Origin: Gliomastix tumulicola
Taxonomy: Eukaryota; Ascomycota; Sordariomycetes; Hypocreales; Bionectriaceae
Direction: 5' to 3'
Length of the DNA: 64,000 nt
Assembly: GCA_001599755.1 (NCBI GenBank)
Contig: BCHX01000001.1
Location: 3,782,001 to 3,846,000 of the forward strand
A program made the translations under genes and the position numbers. Each line of letters starts with the position of its first letter. The stretch's first letter is position 1. The notes beneath the pieces are model-generated. The model made no database searches, was not told the DNA's origin, and saw only the letters and a list, made by a program, of their open reading frames with translations. Of this stretch, positions 11,333 to 23,095 are shown piece by piece.

Positions 11333-14300
11333 GTTTGGCTCAGCAGTCGAAGGACTATGTGAAGGACGGCACGCGATCTCAGAGGCTGATATGTACTAAA
11401 TCCGCCTCTCGATTCCCTCACGACGAGTCCATGAATTGCGCGCCTAGTCGATATAGGAAGCGCTTGTCGCAAAATACCGGAGTCTCGGGTTCGAGACAGC
11501 CGATTGGGTGAGGCAAAGAGAGGAGGAAGATGATTCGTCGAGGCAGGGCGCTTGCGTTTACAGGCCGGGTTCCACGAATTCGAGTTCGAAAGGGTATATT
11601 AGAGAAAGTGACAGGTAAGCTCAAGAGCAAGGAATGTCCAGAAATGCAAATGCCTATGTCAGAAGTATTCTGTTAGCAAAATGAACAGTGACCTCTTTTT
11701 CTCGTCGAGAGAAAGCCAGGAGATCCATCCCCAGGGGAATCGACCCAGCCGGGGCCATGACATTTCCCGGGACTAGCTAGGATATTCAAGGCAGAGCGTA
11801 CCGTAACAATCGCCAGCAAAGGAAGAGAATAGAAAGAAAAAAAAGGCGAAGAAGTTAAAACACCAGGCTCGTCGCAACAGCCAAGTGAATGAATATGCGC
11901 GCCGGGGCGGCTGCGAGCCGTTGTTCGCGCAGGGACAGCCAGTTGATTGATCACCAGCGATACCCTCCTCGCACCGACGCTCGGACGTGTATAGACCGTG
12001 GTAAGAGAGCGACTCTGTGCGGCGGCGAATCGGGCGACATCTAACGAGGGCGATGTGCGTGGTCGAAGCGACGGCCGATCAAATAGGGAGTGGCCAGTCG
12101 TGCCTGGTGCAAGAGGTTCGAGTTGGTTTGATGCAGTTGAGAGCAAGCCAGGACGGGAGGGGGGGATTTTTTGCCCAGGCCTGAACTGGTACCCGACGGA
12201 CAGTGGAGGCGTTGGTGCAGGTCTTGGTATTTTTCTTCTCAGGCGCTATTGGCACCTGCTGCTGGTACCCGGAAGATCAGATGGGGGTCCAATTGAGGAG
12301 AGAGCAAAAGATGCAGCTTCCACACCGTACCTACGATACTCGAGAATGCAAATCTCAAATGCAAATGATGCCTCGCATCGGTCTGGTGTGCAAGACCAAA
12401 GTGCAGATATCGCCCCCCCTAGCAGGGGAAAAGGAGGTGTGCCCCGTGGTGTGCACCTGCGATCACCCCTTGTCGGTTGAAGCTCCCATCACATGTATCG
12501 CATGTAATTACGATATGCAGGCCTGCGAGCAGTCGCACAGTGACTGCCACTGGTTGGTCAGCGCCGCGAGCAGGGAGAGCAGCCCCCCCAAGTGGCATCA
12601 TTGACAGGGGGTGATGGTCGAGTCCCAAATGAAAGGCTACAGTCTCATTTGTTTACTCTACCCGTAAGGAGCTAGAGGTCAGGGGTAGCGCGAGGTTGTA
12701 TCGTAGCTTTTTAACTAATAGCAGCTTCCCGTCTCGCTGATAAATTAAGTGGCGGCAGCGGTGTCGTGGATGGGCTGCAGGTCTGTCACTTCGCTTTGCA
12801 AGTCACGGACAATTCCATCCTCGGCCTCCAGTTTGCTCTCCAGAGGCTCCAGTGGACGCCCGCCTCCACCTCCAGGGATCAGCCCGGGTGGTGGTCAAGG
12901 AACTGCACCCACCCGAAAGCCTCCAGCAGGCGGAGGGCGGGAGCGGTCCCTTTGGCCATGAATCATGCCTTTCCCGGACTGCCCTTGTTCCAGTTTCCAT
13001 GATATCATGCTGTGTCACCAAACAACTGAGACCGCCTGTCTCAAACATCCAATGTCAAAGAGTCGAGACCAGCAGCCAATCGAGACTGACAGGTCCCGAT
13101 TGAGACGATCACGGGCAGCCGGAGTCCAGTGGCACTGTGGCAAGTGCCCTTGTACCAGTACCTGGGTCGGCTGATAGTGCTGTTAGTGGCAGTTGCTGCC
13201 AATGGCAGGCAAGGTTCCCTTGAACGTCAAGCTGCCGGCACCCACTCACAGGCATCCACTCACTGCAGCTTTAGGCGGGGAGCTCGAGCTCAGGCCCCCT
13301 TTCCAAGCTGCAAGTGCCCGGACGGACCTCGTACAGGTACTTCTGCAGTTCGCGATCTCCTCGACCTCCCTCGAAGCCTCGAGAGAGAGCGACGCACCTC
13401 CGCAAAGTCTCAATTGATGAACGACAGGCCGAAATTGGTCCATCTCCCTCTGATCCTGCCAGCGCTCGAGCGCGTCAATTTATCTTCCTCCTGCGTCTCA
13501 CTAACAAGGAGCCAAGCCGACGGACAAATTGATAGAGCAAGGCCCCTTGGGCACTGCTCCCTTCCGCGTTAGGTCACCTTGGGTTAGAATGTTTTTTTAC
13601 ATCAATTCAGGGGTTGGCGACGGACTTGGGACGCGTCGATGCTACCGTTGGATTCGGGGAGCGAGGACATGCTGGAGATGTGTGATGGCCGATGCTGGGG
13701 GGGGGGGCTGCAAATTTGAAATTTTTCCTGCAAGTTATCACATCCAAGGGTCCAATAGCAGCCCGTTCCGTCACACCCCCTGGCTTTATCATATCAGGGG
13801 GCACCGACGAGAGCATTGGAGACGTTTGACCGGCTCCTGGCCAAGTCCCTTGATCGGAAATCAAGATTTTGTTCTCCTTATTTCCAAGAATCGAGCATGA
13901 TAATGGCCATTATATGCTATGTATGAGTACTATACACACGATCTCGTCCACCCGACGCTACGTACCAGCTCTCGGGACATGGAGCGTCAGGATCCCACGG
14001 GCAGCCGCATGCTGCAGTAGTCGATATGCAGGCCACGGGGCTCGAGGCAATGCCGATCTTTGGGGCCAGACCAGCAACCACTGCATTCCGTCCCTATTAA
14101 CTCCAAGAAAATTGCGGTATCTGCTCACGTGGTGGTCCTTGCGGGGTGTGCCATGTATGGGGGGAATGAAAGGCCGACTGACTTAGTTGCACGTTGAATA
14201 CCGCCGAGTATCACCAACACCACAAACATCTATCCTCACCTCGCTCCCCTCCCCTTCGCTTATTTTTTCTCTTCTCCGTCTTGGATTGCGACATGCTGCG

Positions 14301-14739
14301 AGCGGTGCCGTGATCGTTTACCCTCCCTCCCTTCCCCCCAGCTCTCTTCATGATGCCTTCACAGTAGCCGTAACTATCTCCAGGATGACAAGGGAGGAAG
14401 AAAAATCGTACGGCTAGGAGGGCTTGAGTCAAATATGGGCGTCTTATACAGCTGTTGTTATTATTGCAAACCATTTGGGGGACAGGACAATCTGGCGAGA
14501 GGTCTGCTCAACCATTGGGAACTCCTTTCACACTTGCCCATATTCTTAGATATTCATCATGAACTTTTTATGTCGTTTGAAGAAAGCCCTCACAGCAGCA
14601 TGGCGCCTACAAGGGTGAATGAGAGTGTTAAACCAGCAAACCCAACGCTCTGACACCGGTACGGCTTGAAGATGAAGCTAGTCATGGCACTGGCGCCATG
14701 AATACCTACGAGCAGCCGTGGGCCTTCCAAGCACACCTG
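11333..14739. other. 3.4-kb gene-poor region upstream of the kinesin gene
   Basis: This lies upstream of the kinesin start and before the GT31-like remnant. It has G and C homopolymers (for example near 13697-13707) and pyrimidine tracts near 14220-14350. A perfect 6-bp hairpin around a GGTT loop lies near 11486-11501. Open frames reach only about 160 aa and show no domain. I see no supported gene. Confidence 0.5.
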
Positions 14740-15573
14740 GATGAGCCCGAGCTCCGTTCCGTCGCCGATTCTATCAAAACTCAACAAGTCACGCCCACAC
14801 CAAGCCATTCTGTATCGGAACACTGTCCGAGGGCGTGAACGCCGTCAAGACGCATGGCTCCCATGACTTTGGCGGCGGAGGAGCCCTCTCAGTCGTCCCC
14901 TGGCGAGAATCTTGTCCAACGTTCAGGACTCTTGCAGGACAAAGGTCAAGATCAAGGCGCCGAACACCGGGTAGGGTTCTCAGGGAGACATAGTTCCTTC
15001 GTCAAGTGCATCTACAAGAACACCAACGTTCATCTGACGCACTTGCGGGCACTTACGGGCACTGTGGCAGCTTGACTTCGTAGAAGATGCGTCAGGCTTC
15101 TACAAAGCTGGTCTACAACCGTACGGCCTCCGCCACTTCAAGGGTGAGAACGGATGGTATGTTTCGTACCCGCTCAACACTACCAATAATGCCTACACCT
15201 GTGGCGCAGTCTTCGCCACAGGTGAAGGCATGCTTCGTCACGTCGGACAGCTTCATCATCTCCAACGGGTATACCATCACCCCGTATCCCAACGGTATTG
15301 ACTTCGACCTCGATTAGATAGAGCGTACGTTCCGCGCCTGCGGGAACGACAAGGGGTGGAACTTTGAATTCACGTTCAGGCTCCAGCGTCCGACGCTGAG
15401 CAAGACTGGCAAGAAGGTTGCTTGGGAGCTTGGCGAGTCGCGGAATGTGGAGGACCGGTGTGTGGTGCAGGTGTATGTCTGGAAGAAGGATGAAAAGCAA
15501 TTGACAACGGAGGAAGGGGAGCCTATAAAGACGGGTCAACGGTGTCATTAAGCTTATATGGATCCCGCAATAA
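14740..15573 (+). pseudogene. Decayed GT31/fringe-like glycosyltransferase
   Basis: Three plus-strand frames together resemble the C-terminal half of fungal fringe-like (GT31-type) glycosyltransferases, but no single frame is open. Fragments in order: IGTLSEGVNAVKTHG followed by FGGGGALSV (from about 14802), the FGGxG motif of that family; FVKCIYKNTNVHLTHL (about 15000-15045); LWQLDFVEDASGFYKAGLQP and HFKG (from 15062); then DSFIISNGYTITPYPNGIDF (about 15248-15306); then KGWNFEFTFRLQRPTLSKTG; then VIKLIWIP at the end. Between them are frame changes near 14930-14990, 15045-15062 (a small tandem duplication of GGGCACTTAC), 15230 and 15535, plus an in-frame TAG at 15316-15318. The upstream half of the family's domain is not recognisable. 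The family call is from motif memory and should be checked; decay is directly visible. Confidence 0.6.
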
Positions 15574-16322
15574 GCTTAACCAGGACAGAGGATGCGATGC
15601 TGCTCTAGCTGTGTGGTTCATCAGGAGTATCCGACGGCACGAGAGGACAGTTTGAAGCTCGCGAGGTCGAACCACGAATCTGCGTGTGTATTTCAAAGCG
15701 TGGAATAGAGGAGGATAGATTTGGGAAATGAAATTCAAGTACAGACACAGAGCAGTGTGAGGAAAGGGGCACCTTTTTCGCACTAATGATGACTTCTTGT
15801 CATTCCTGGTGGGCGATCAATTGGGGTACAATTACTCATGAAAGCATGCAATGGACTGACAGACGTCATTCCTCTGAGACAAGTATTGAAAGTGCCTAGA
15901 TTCAATTCAAAGGCACTGCCGCCCTCTCTAGTGACCACCGAGGGTCCCGACTCGGCCAAGATCCCGCCAAGCTGCGGCTGAATCAACACCCTACATCACT
16001 ATGTCGCCTCGAATGAGTGGCGTCTCTTGGGCATATACACTATCAAATTCTCGACTAGGGTCGGCCAGACTAGGCCCTGTTCTCAGGCTACTCACTCATG
16101 CCCGAAGACCTGTAAAGGCGGCTGGGGGGAGGCTCAGCGCACCGCCATCGCGCTTCTGGACCACGCTACTATCGTGGTTCTAGTTCCCACGAAGGAGATG
16201 AGGAATGTATAAATTGAAGGGCTTGCTGTCGGCAGCCCTGGCTGGGAACACGGAGCCAACATTCTAACTGCGTCAACTCATAAAGCGATATCTAGCCAGA
16301 GAACTTCGACTTGGACCTCACC
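15574..16322. other. Intergenic region between the GT31-like remnant and the Cys-rich gene
   Basis: No supported gene. It includes the promoter region of the downstream secreted protein, whose start sits in a TCACCATG context at 16323. Confidence 0.45.
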
Positions 16323-17076
16323 ATGCGCGCAACGATTCTGATTCCACTCACACTGGCCTTTGCGCCTGGCACAAATGCTGGAGCCGCGGAGAATCCAGCA
16401 CCGACACAGGCCCCTTTTGTGGCCGATTTGGCAGCGAGGGCTACTCGTACTACGTCTTACTACTCTATGGTCTCAACCGCCATTCCCCAAGATGAGCATT
16501 CTATAGGCATGGGCCTTCAGCGAGAGGGGACGGACGAGTACTGTGAGTTTTGGCTCCTGATGGAAAGATGCCCTATGCTGCTTGTGGTGCTGACACCTTT
16601 CATCAAGACTGGGTTTATTGCATTGACAATCCCTTCACTACGCTGAGCGGTTTCGCTGGGTGCGGCCGTGATGACTTGTATACTGCGTGCTCTGGGCAAG
16701 TCGCTACGGGGATTGACGGCGACGAGATAAGATGGTATGTGCACTCCTACTAGGATCCTCTTCAGACAGTCTAACATGATATAGCGACCAACAATGCGTG
16801 ACGCACAAAGTCTACGAGGATCTTGATGCTACCGCATTTACGCCGCTCATTGGCTGCGGCAAGGGGACATCGACTATGAATCTGCTGCGGACATCAACTA
16901 GAAGTGATGCCTCTCAGACAGGTGATAGTGGGATGACGACTGTTGGTACTGCTACGGACTCTCTCAGTACCTCTGAGCCCACAGAAGACGGTGGTGATGA
17001 TGATTCATCAGCTCTTCAACTCACACTAGGCGCATCTTTCTGGATGCTTCTTGTATCGTCCTTCCTGCTACTATAG
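16323..17076 (+). CDS. Cysteine-rich secreted, GPI-type surface protein; frame uncertain
   Basis: I do not recognise a named family. The ATG at 16323 gives an N-terminal secretion signal of about 20 residues (Arg then a Leu/Ile/Ala-rich core ending before AGAAENP). The C-terminus has a Ser/Thr/Asp-rich stalk and a hydrophobic end (LGASFWMLLVSSFLLL), as in GPI-anchored proteins. The middle has about ten cysteines. The last intron (16735-16784, GTATGT donor, CTAAC branch, TAG acceptor) is clear. The join near 16545 is not. Model A reads through, but needs one extra T in the TTTT at 16547-16550, and retains a Cys-containing segment (PYAACG). Model B removes 16543-16607 (GTGAGT donor, CTGAC branch, AAG acceptor) and gives an intact 212-aa protein. 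Either a frameshifted gene, a base-call error, or a three-exon gene. Confidence 0.6.
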
Positions 17077-17820
17077 TCGAGAGACAACGTAGCCAGGGCT
17101 GGGAGCAAGAGGAGACGCAGTCATCACGCTGGGCAATGGTAGTATACTTATTTCAAAAGGGCGAGGGGCATACTTCACTTTCAAGGGACCCGAACTACGG
17201 CATAGGAATGAATTAGATGGAGTTTCACAGGGAGAAGACAAAATCCAAGGTTTGGTGCGTTTGCATATTCTTAGACGTATACAGGACGTATTGAATAATG
17301 CGGCAGTACTATAGATAATTATATCCTCGACAATGTGAGTTCGTATCCATTTGAGCAGGCTACATAGCTTACTGTGAGATTACTATACGGCAACATACTC
17401 ATCACGTTTATTATATGCCAATGATAGTGAGGAATCAGCTCCCCGGAGTCTGTTGACTCTTCAAGGTGCAGCAGATGACCGCATTGGTGCGTTCCAACTT
17501 GATGATGCCGGGTATTATATCCACCTTGATAACAGCATTCTCGATGAAAACAACATAGGGGCATCGAAATCATAAATATAAGTGTGTCCAGGTAATGATT
17601 TGAACTCCTTGCCATAGTTGAGGTGCCACCTTCGTCGTCGGACTTCTCGGAAGGGTTGGAGGTCGTGGTGATGCCATTCTGCGGGCCTCTACACTCTGCC
17701 CAGACAAGCCAAAATGTCCCTCGATCTCCCTTTCTCCGAAAGGGGGGGCCTCTGACAAACAGACAGACACACAGACAGACAGGCAGGCAGGCAGGCAGAC
17801 AGACGGACGGACAGACGAGC
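17077..17820. other. Convergent intergenic region with tetranucleotide repeat
   Basis: It holds the 3' regions of two convergent genes. An AT-rich part (17270-17420) is followed by the CAGA/CAGG repeat listed separately. No gene is supported. Confidence 0.5.
17760..17818. repeat. (CAGA)n/(CAGG)n tetranucleotide repeat
   Basis: An imperfect run of CAGA, CACA, CAGG and CGGA tetramers ends three bases before the STK19 stop codon, so it lies in the first part of that gene's 3' untranslated region (as TCTG/CCTG on the transcript). Confidence 0.9.
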
Positions 17821-18957
17821 TCACCCGCCTAGAGCCCTCACTCCCCTCCCCACGCTCCCCGTCTCAAACAACTCCACAACCCCGAGGCCCAGCGCCTCCC
17901 CCAACACCCACTCCCACTCCAGGCCCCAGAGCTCCTTCCAGCGCAAGCCGTACAGCCCGCCGCCGCCTTCGAAACGCTCCCGGAGCCAGCTCTCGGGGCA
18001 TTCCCCCCATTTCGTCCGCCCCAGGGCCTCGCGCAGCCAGTCTACCGCCGCCGACGCCAGCTTGAGGTACCGTCCATGGCCCGGGATCGCGAGCCTGAGC
18101 GTGGTCCGGGGATCGGTATGAGCGGCCGATGATGAGGAGCGGCTGCTCGCGCCGCCGGCCAGGTGGAGGACGTCTCGGCCCCCGACCGCCGAGACGCTGC
18201 CCGAGGCCTGTCTCGAGACATGCTCGATGGACGTCACCATCGTGCGGTCTTCGGGGCGGGTGCTCAGCCTGCTCCCGGGGATGTCGTACGCGGCCGAGCT
18301 CGTCAGGAACCCAGCACGCACGAGCTCATCCGCCTGCGTATGCGTGAGAGCGCCCTCTTCCAGCGTCTGCGCACCACCTGGGTTCTCCGCCAGGTAACTC
18401 CCGAATGCTTCTCTCGTGGCGTCCGAGATGCCTGATGTCTTCCTGAGCATGCCTTCGAGGTCTGGTGTCTCGATGAGCGCCTCCCCTTGGCCTCCTCGCC
18501 TCTCGACCCTGACCCTCCTCACGATCCCTTTAGCCTGTAGCTCGGCCAGCTCCCGCTCCACGGTGGCCGGTGAGCTTAGGATGGCATGCAAGTGACCCGT
18601 CGTGACGATCGGAGGCATCGCAGCTCGGTAGTTCAACAGCTCCGACGTCCGCGTCGAGTTGAAGCCTGTATCCGGGACGGGCGTGAACATCCTCGACCGT
18701 GCATATCTCATCGCCTGCACGACATCGCGGAGCGTCAGCTCCTCGGCGAGTAGTCGCGCTACACCTGCATCCTCCAGCTTCTCGTCGAACGTGTCCTTCG
18801 GCTTGTCGTCCTCATCCTGCTTTGTCTTCTTTGACGGTTTCTTACGAGGGGAGGGAGACGCTGTGTCCCGACGGCCCTGGAGTGACGGCGGCGGACGCTG
18901 TGCCGGCTTTGTAATACGATTCGAACCCCCGAGTATTGACCGTAGACTCCGAGGCAT
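17821..18957 (-). CDS. STK19-domain protein
   Basis: A 378-residue intronless frame from the ATG at 18957. It matches the fungal members of the Stk19 family (named 'serine-threonine protein kinase 19' in databases). Family landmarks are ELTLRDVVQAMRYARSRMFT at about residues 91-110, the PPIVTTGHLHAILSSP segment, VRRVRVERRGGQGEAL, a DELVRAGFLTS element and the terminal VELFETGSVGRGVRAL. There is no kinase P-loop or HRD/DFG motif. Human STK19 is now regarded as a small winged-helix DNA-binding protein acting in transcription-coupled repair, so a kinase activity should not be assumed. The N-terminal ~60 residues are basic and disordered (RKKPSKKTK), suited to nuclear entry. Family assignment is strong; function in fungi is untested as far as I know. 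Confidence 0.85.
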   Translation of the reverse strand: MPRSLRSILGGSNRITKPAQRPPPSLQGRRDTASPSPRKKPSKKTKQDEDDKPKDTFDEKLEDAGVARLLAEELTLRDVVQAMRYARSRMFTPVPDTGFNSTRTSELLNYRAAMPPIVTTGHLHAILSSPATVERELAELQAKGIVRRVRVERRGGQGEALIETPDLEGMLRKTSGISDATREAFGSYLAENPGGAQTLEEGALTHTQADELVRAGFLTSSAAYDIPGSRLSTRPEDRTMVTSIEHVSRQASGSVSAVGGRDVLHLAGGASSRSSSSAAHTDPRTTLRLAIPGHGRYLKLASAAVDWLREALGRTKWGECPESWLRERFEGGGGLYGLRWKELWGLEWEWVLGEALGLGVVELFETGSVGRGVRALGG

Positions 18958-19541
18958 TATCCAACCGCCTCCTCTTCTATCAGAAACTCCCGATCCTGCC
19001 CCGACAGAAAATTCTAGGTGCGTGAGCCTGAAATTCGGTTGACGTCTAGGGTAGGAATTATACTTTCAGAGGCGAAATTCCCAACCCGCGAGTTGTGCAC
19101 CAATGAAGATGACAAGGAAGGGGAAAGTTGTTCAAGCGAAAAGATTCGATCGAGTATACGTGGAAGTCATGTAAAAGAGGTCTTAAGATGGGGATGTCAG
19201 TGCTTGTGAACGATTTGCCTCTCCGCCCTTCATATGACATTTGCTGGCAAATCGCTGCTGACTAACACGGACTAAATGGGTGTTGCTCTGGAACTTGCGA
19301 GTCACGGCGGCATTCTGCGTTCGCCTGGAGTCACCCCCAGGGAACGTTGTAGAGAGGTACTAGTAGTAGGTAATCGAGATTCACTTTTATCTAGATAAAA
19401 CTACATAACGCCCAAGGCTTCAGTACAGATAGGGGGTTTCAATCAAGAACCACACCGCAAGCATCAAAGGATACATCGCTAAGCCGCCCACATGCTCACA
19501 TGAACATCCGTTCGAATACATCCATCAATCATCAAAGAACT
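18958..19541. other. Intergenic region, STK19 promoter and VSB1 3' end
   Basis: No gene is supported. It contains the promoter of the STK19-domain gene and the 3' region of the transporter gene. Confidence 0.45.
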
Positions 19542-22500
19542 TCATCCCGCCATGCTAAGGATGTAGGACGTGATTGCCGTCATCCTCTCGCTCGTCAGCT
19601 TGAGGGAAATCTTCAGTAGCTCCCTTGCAATCTCTGGCTCGTCCTTCTGCAGCTTGGTCCACCCTTCCAGGTCCATTAGCCACACCACGCAGTCTCTTTC
19701 GACCGTAGCCGTAGCTGTTCTATCAGTCTCAGAGAAGAAAGGCAGTTCGCCACACGTGGTACCAGCCATGATGCTCTCACATAGCCAGCCCTGGGGCAGA
19801 TCATACTCCACTCGGAGGATGCCTCGCTCGACAAGATAGAATCCTCCTGCTTGCTCTCCACGGCGGAAAAGAATATGCCCCGCATCCAACTCGCGTCTCT
19901 TAAAGTACTTGGTTGCGGGGAACCAAAAGTCCTCATTCTTGTTGCTGAGACCCTGGAAGATCTGAAGCATGAGTCTGAGGGGCTCCTTGAAGCTTTGCCA
20001 TTTCTTGGTTCGCTGCACCTCTACGCTCTGGAGTGCATCGCTTGCCGCCTCGGCTAGATGATTGCGTCGAGGGGAGTTGAAAGGAGCGTCAAACGAGCTC
20101 AGGGTGTTCGGGGTTGACTTCGGCGGTGGCACATCCAGACTGGCTGTAACTGGGATCCTCTTCGTCGCGTTGATCTCCTCCTGCCTCGCGTAAAGGGTCT
20201 TCAGGAGTTCGTTCTCGCAACTCTCAAGGGCCGAGTTAAGATCGGGGAGCATCATGACCTCGATCCCATCACTGCCGAGTCCGACAGCGCGAAGATTTCG
20301 CCCCAGTCGGCTCTCGGCGTCGACGCCACTCAGTACCAGAACAACCTCCTTCTTGTCGAGAAGCCGGCTGATGGTGTTGAAGACTTCTGCTGCCGAGTAG
20401 TCGAGGCCAGTGACATACCACAGATCGAGCACCAGGAACTTAATCGGCTTCTTCGCGAACGCATTGTTGTCAAGGAGAGACCGGATTTTCTCCTCCACGC
20501 TGACGATCGTGCCGAAGAAGAGATAGCCAGTAAGCTTCATGATGTAAATCTGCCCGCCGACATTTCGCAGATAGTGATGCTGCGAAGGATTCCGTCGAAC
20601 AGTGGAGGTGACGATATCACCCGCGAACGAGCTCCTTACCGCCGAAACTCTTGATGTCTGCACAATCAAAGAAACAAAAGCTAGCAGGATGCCAACGCCA
20701 ATACCAATGACGAAGTCGTAAATACCCATGACCAAGACAATGGCAATGACTGTCAGGTACTCGGCAAGCTTAAGCTTCTTTCGGGGCAGCCAAACGGCTT
20801 CAAGAAGCAGCTCAAAACCAAGGTCGAAAATCAGAGTGCCGACCATCATGACAGGTATGAAGCCGATCAGGGCCGGCCCAACCGTCATGACACCAAATGT
20901 AAGGGCAGCGAGCATGAAGCCAGCAAGCCTGGTGTCGCCTCCGGATCGCATGAAAAACACAGTGTTCGCGTAGACAAGATAGTTTTGAATACTCCCAAAG
21001 CAGCCAGACAAGAAATTGGAGTACCCGTGAAGACGGAGTTCCTTGTCCAAATCGGCGTTATCCTCACCGCACTGCATTGCTAGGGCCGGCACGTTGATGG
21101 GAACGTGGAGAATCCCGAAGAATGTGAGAGCGAGCATGGCAGGTATAGTCTCGGCAATGGCGTCCCAGCGAACCAGCCTGAACTCTGTACATCAAAACAT
21201 TAGTATTAATTCACTTTCTTGGGCTGTGCTTGGGGACAAAGAGACTTACTGAAGAGAGTGTAGAAGAACCACCAAGGCTCGCCGGCCGGAGGCCCTTCAA
21301 AGATCCAGCCGCTGTCTCGCAGAGTGTCTGCATCCAACGCGTCGATAGAAAAAACAAGGAAATAGAAAATGACAGGAATGGAAAGAATGTATAAGGGTAG
21401 GAAATACTTGGAGGCCACTTTGGCCTGACTGTAAAAGAGAATGATGGCGAGGATTAGGGGAATGATCCAAAGAGGAACAGTGTCGCCCCTAAAGAGCCTC
21501 TTGAGAGTGTCGAGATCATACTCTAGGCTGCCGTCCATGCGAGCCGAGACTTCGAAGCCTGTGGCGACGAGGAACCAGCCAACACCTCCGATGCAGCCGA
21601 TGAGGATATGTCTGGGGATGAAGCCTACCATGAAGCCGAACTTGAATCGTCCCATGAGATAGAACACTAGACCGGTAATCATGGAGCTCATGGAGTAGGC
21701 CACGATCGTCGTTGCGATGATCGCGTCGGCGTCGTCGCCCCCAATGATATCAGTGATTTTCTGCGCCATATTGTGAAAGAAAGGAACAACTTCAATCTGT
21801 TGATGTGTCAGTGAAACATACTCAGATTGGGCAACTACTAGTAGTAAAGCCCGAATTGACTTACAAGTTCAGACCCAACGGCTCCCCTAAAGGTGCTACC
21901 GGAGGAGAAAGTCAACTGGGATACAATCGTGCTAACATAGAAAATGGAGATCCCAGCCGACCCTAGATGCGAAAAGATTGGCTTCCCTAGAGGAAAGAGA
22001 ATCATACCTGGTAGTCGAGCGAGCGTGAGCAACAGTTCTTCCAGAGAGCGGCGCCTTAGGAGAGCTTACCATACGACAGGGCGTCCAGGATGTTGAGAAG
22101 GAGGCCCACGCAGACTGCTGGTAGGCATGAGGCCGGGGCCACGACGCCGGTCTGCCATATCGCCTTGCGGTCCCAGTGCTTGGGATTCACGGCAACAGCG
22201 AAGGTCTGGGCAGCAGGGTGCTGCTCAATGGCCTGCGTCGTCGCCGCCCAACCGCGTGACCATTTACCCCGCGACTGGCCCTTCTGCCCCTCGAGATCGA
22301 CCTCGTGTGAGCCTCCAGTTGTTTCCCTTCTCAGCAGAGGGGTGTTTTCGGATGCCCGGTCAGCTTCGGACGACTTGCGAGGTCTCCGCACCGAGGTACG
22401 CCTTGAGACGCCCCCATTGTTGTCCTCTGCCTCATCGGAATCATCCCCCTCAGGCTCCGAAGCCGCGTGATTGTCGGGAGCGACGGATTGTGGTGGTGAT

Positions 22501-23095
22501 TTGCGAAGGAGGTTCGACAGAGCGGATGGTCCGTCATCCTCGCCGTGCTCGACCGGGCCGTCGGGCGACGAAGGCTCTGACACTTCCTGTATGGTATCTG
22601 ACACCCATGTCTGATCTTCGGGAGAATCGGCGTCGGCCAAGTCGAGGGAGTGCCTTGATCGCCCTAGCAAGAAGGACGGGCTCCCTTGGGACTGTCTGTC
22701 GGAGAGGAGGTAGCTGGCTAGCTCGGCGGTGTCTTCGCGAACGCTCCGCGCATTCTGAGCGCTGTCGATCGGGGCTGTACGGCTAACAGTCAGCCAATTG
22801 ACAACATGGAGAGTATCTGGCCAGGCTCTCGTAGCATCTTACCCAAGTTGTCGCGAACCGAGCCATGGATGAAGGACCTCGTGGGCTCGCGCTGGCCCGG
22901 AATAGAGCTGATGGACGACGAAAGCTTGTGACCCTGAGGTTGGGCAATGGGCATAGCATGAACAGAGAAGGGAGAGGTGCTGGGCTCGGGAACATCTTGC
23001 TGCTGCTGCTGCTGCTGTCGCTGCTCGGGCAAAGTAGAGACGCTCGAGGACCGTCGGTTGGCCCAGGACGTGAAGCCGGGGATGGGAGAAGACAT
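19542..23095 (-). CDS. VSB1: SulP-STAS-cNMP-binding transporter, Vsb1 type
   Basis: Five exons: 22843-23095, 22070-22774, 21865-22007, 21250-21796, 19542-21184; introns of 62-68 bp all have GTAAG/GTAAGT donors and CAG acceptors and keep phase, giving 1096 aa. Residues 1-270 are a cytosolic Ser/Asp-rich leader with a poly-Gln run from CTG repeats. The SulP membrane core begins near LNILDALSYGMILFP and has about ten to twelve helices across exons 2-5. A STAS domain follows (FLVLDLWYVTGLDYSAAEVF). The C-terminus is a cyclic-nucleotide-binding-like fold (GHILFRRGEQAGGFYLVERG, CGELPFFSETDRTATATV). This three-module order is that of yeast Vsb1 (YGR125W), a vacuolar basic amino acid importer, rather than plasma-membrane sulfate permeases, which lack the cNMP domain. 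Substrate is inferred from orthology. Confidence 0.88.

Noticed and set aside
11480..11510. GGGTTCGAGAC element resembling a tRNA T arm
   Set aside because: No acceptor, D or anticodon arms upstream; it is a simple 6-bp hairpin.
14740..17076. Idea that the broken glycosyltransferase and the Cys-rich gene form a surface-modification cluster
   Set aside because: Only one damaged and one uncertain gene are present, with no further linked genes; a cluster cannot be supported.
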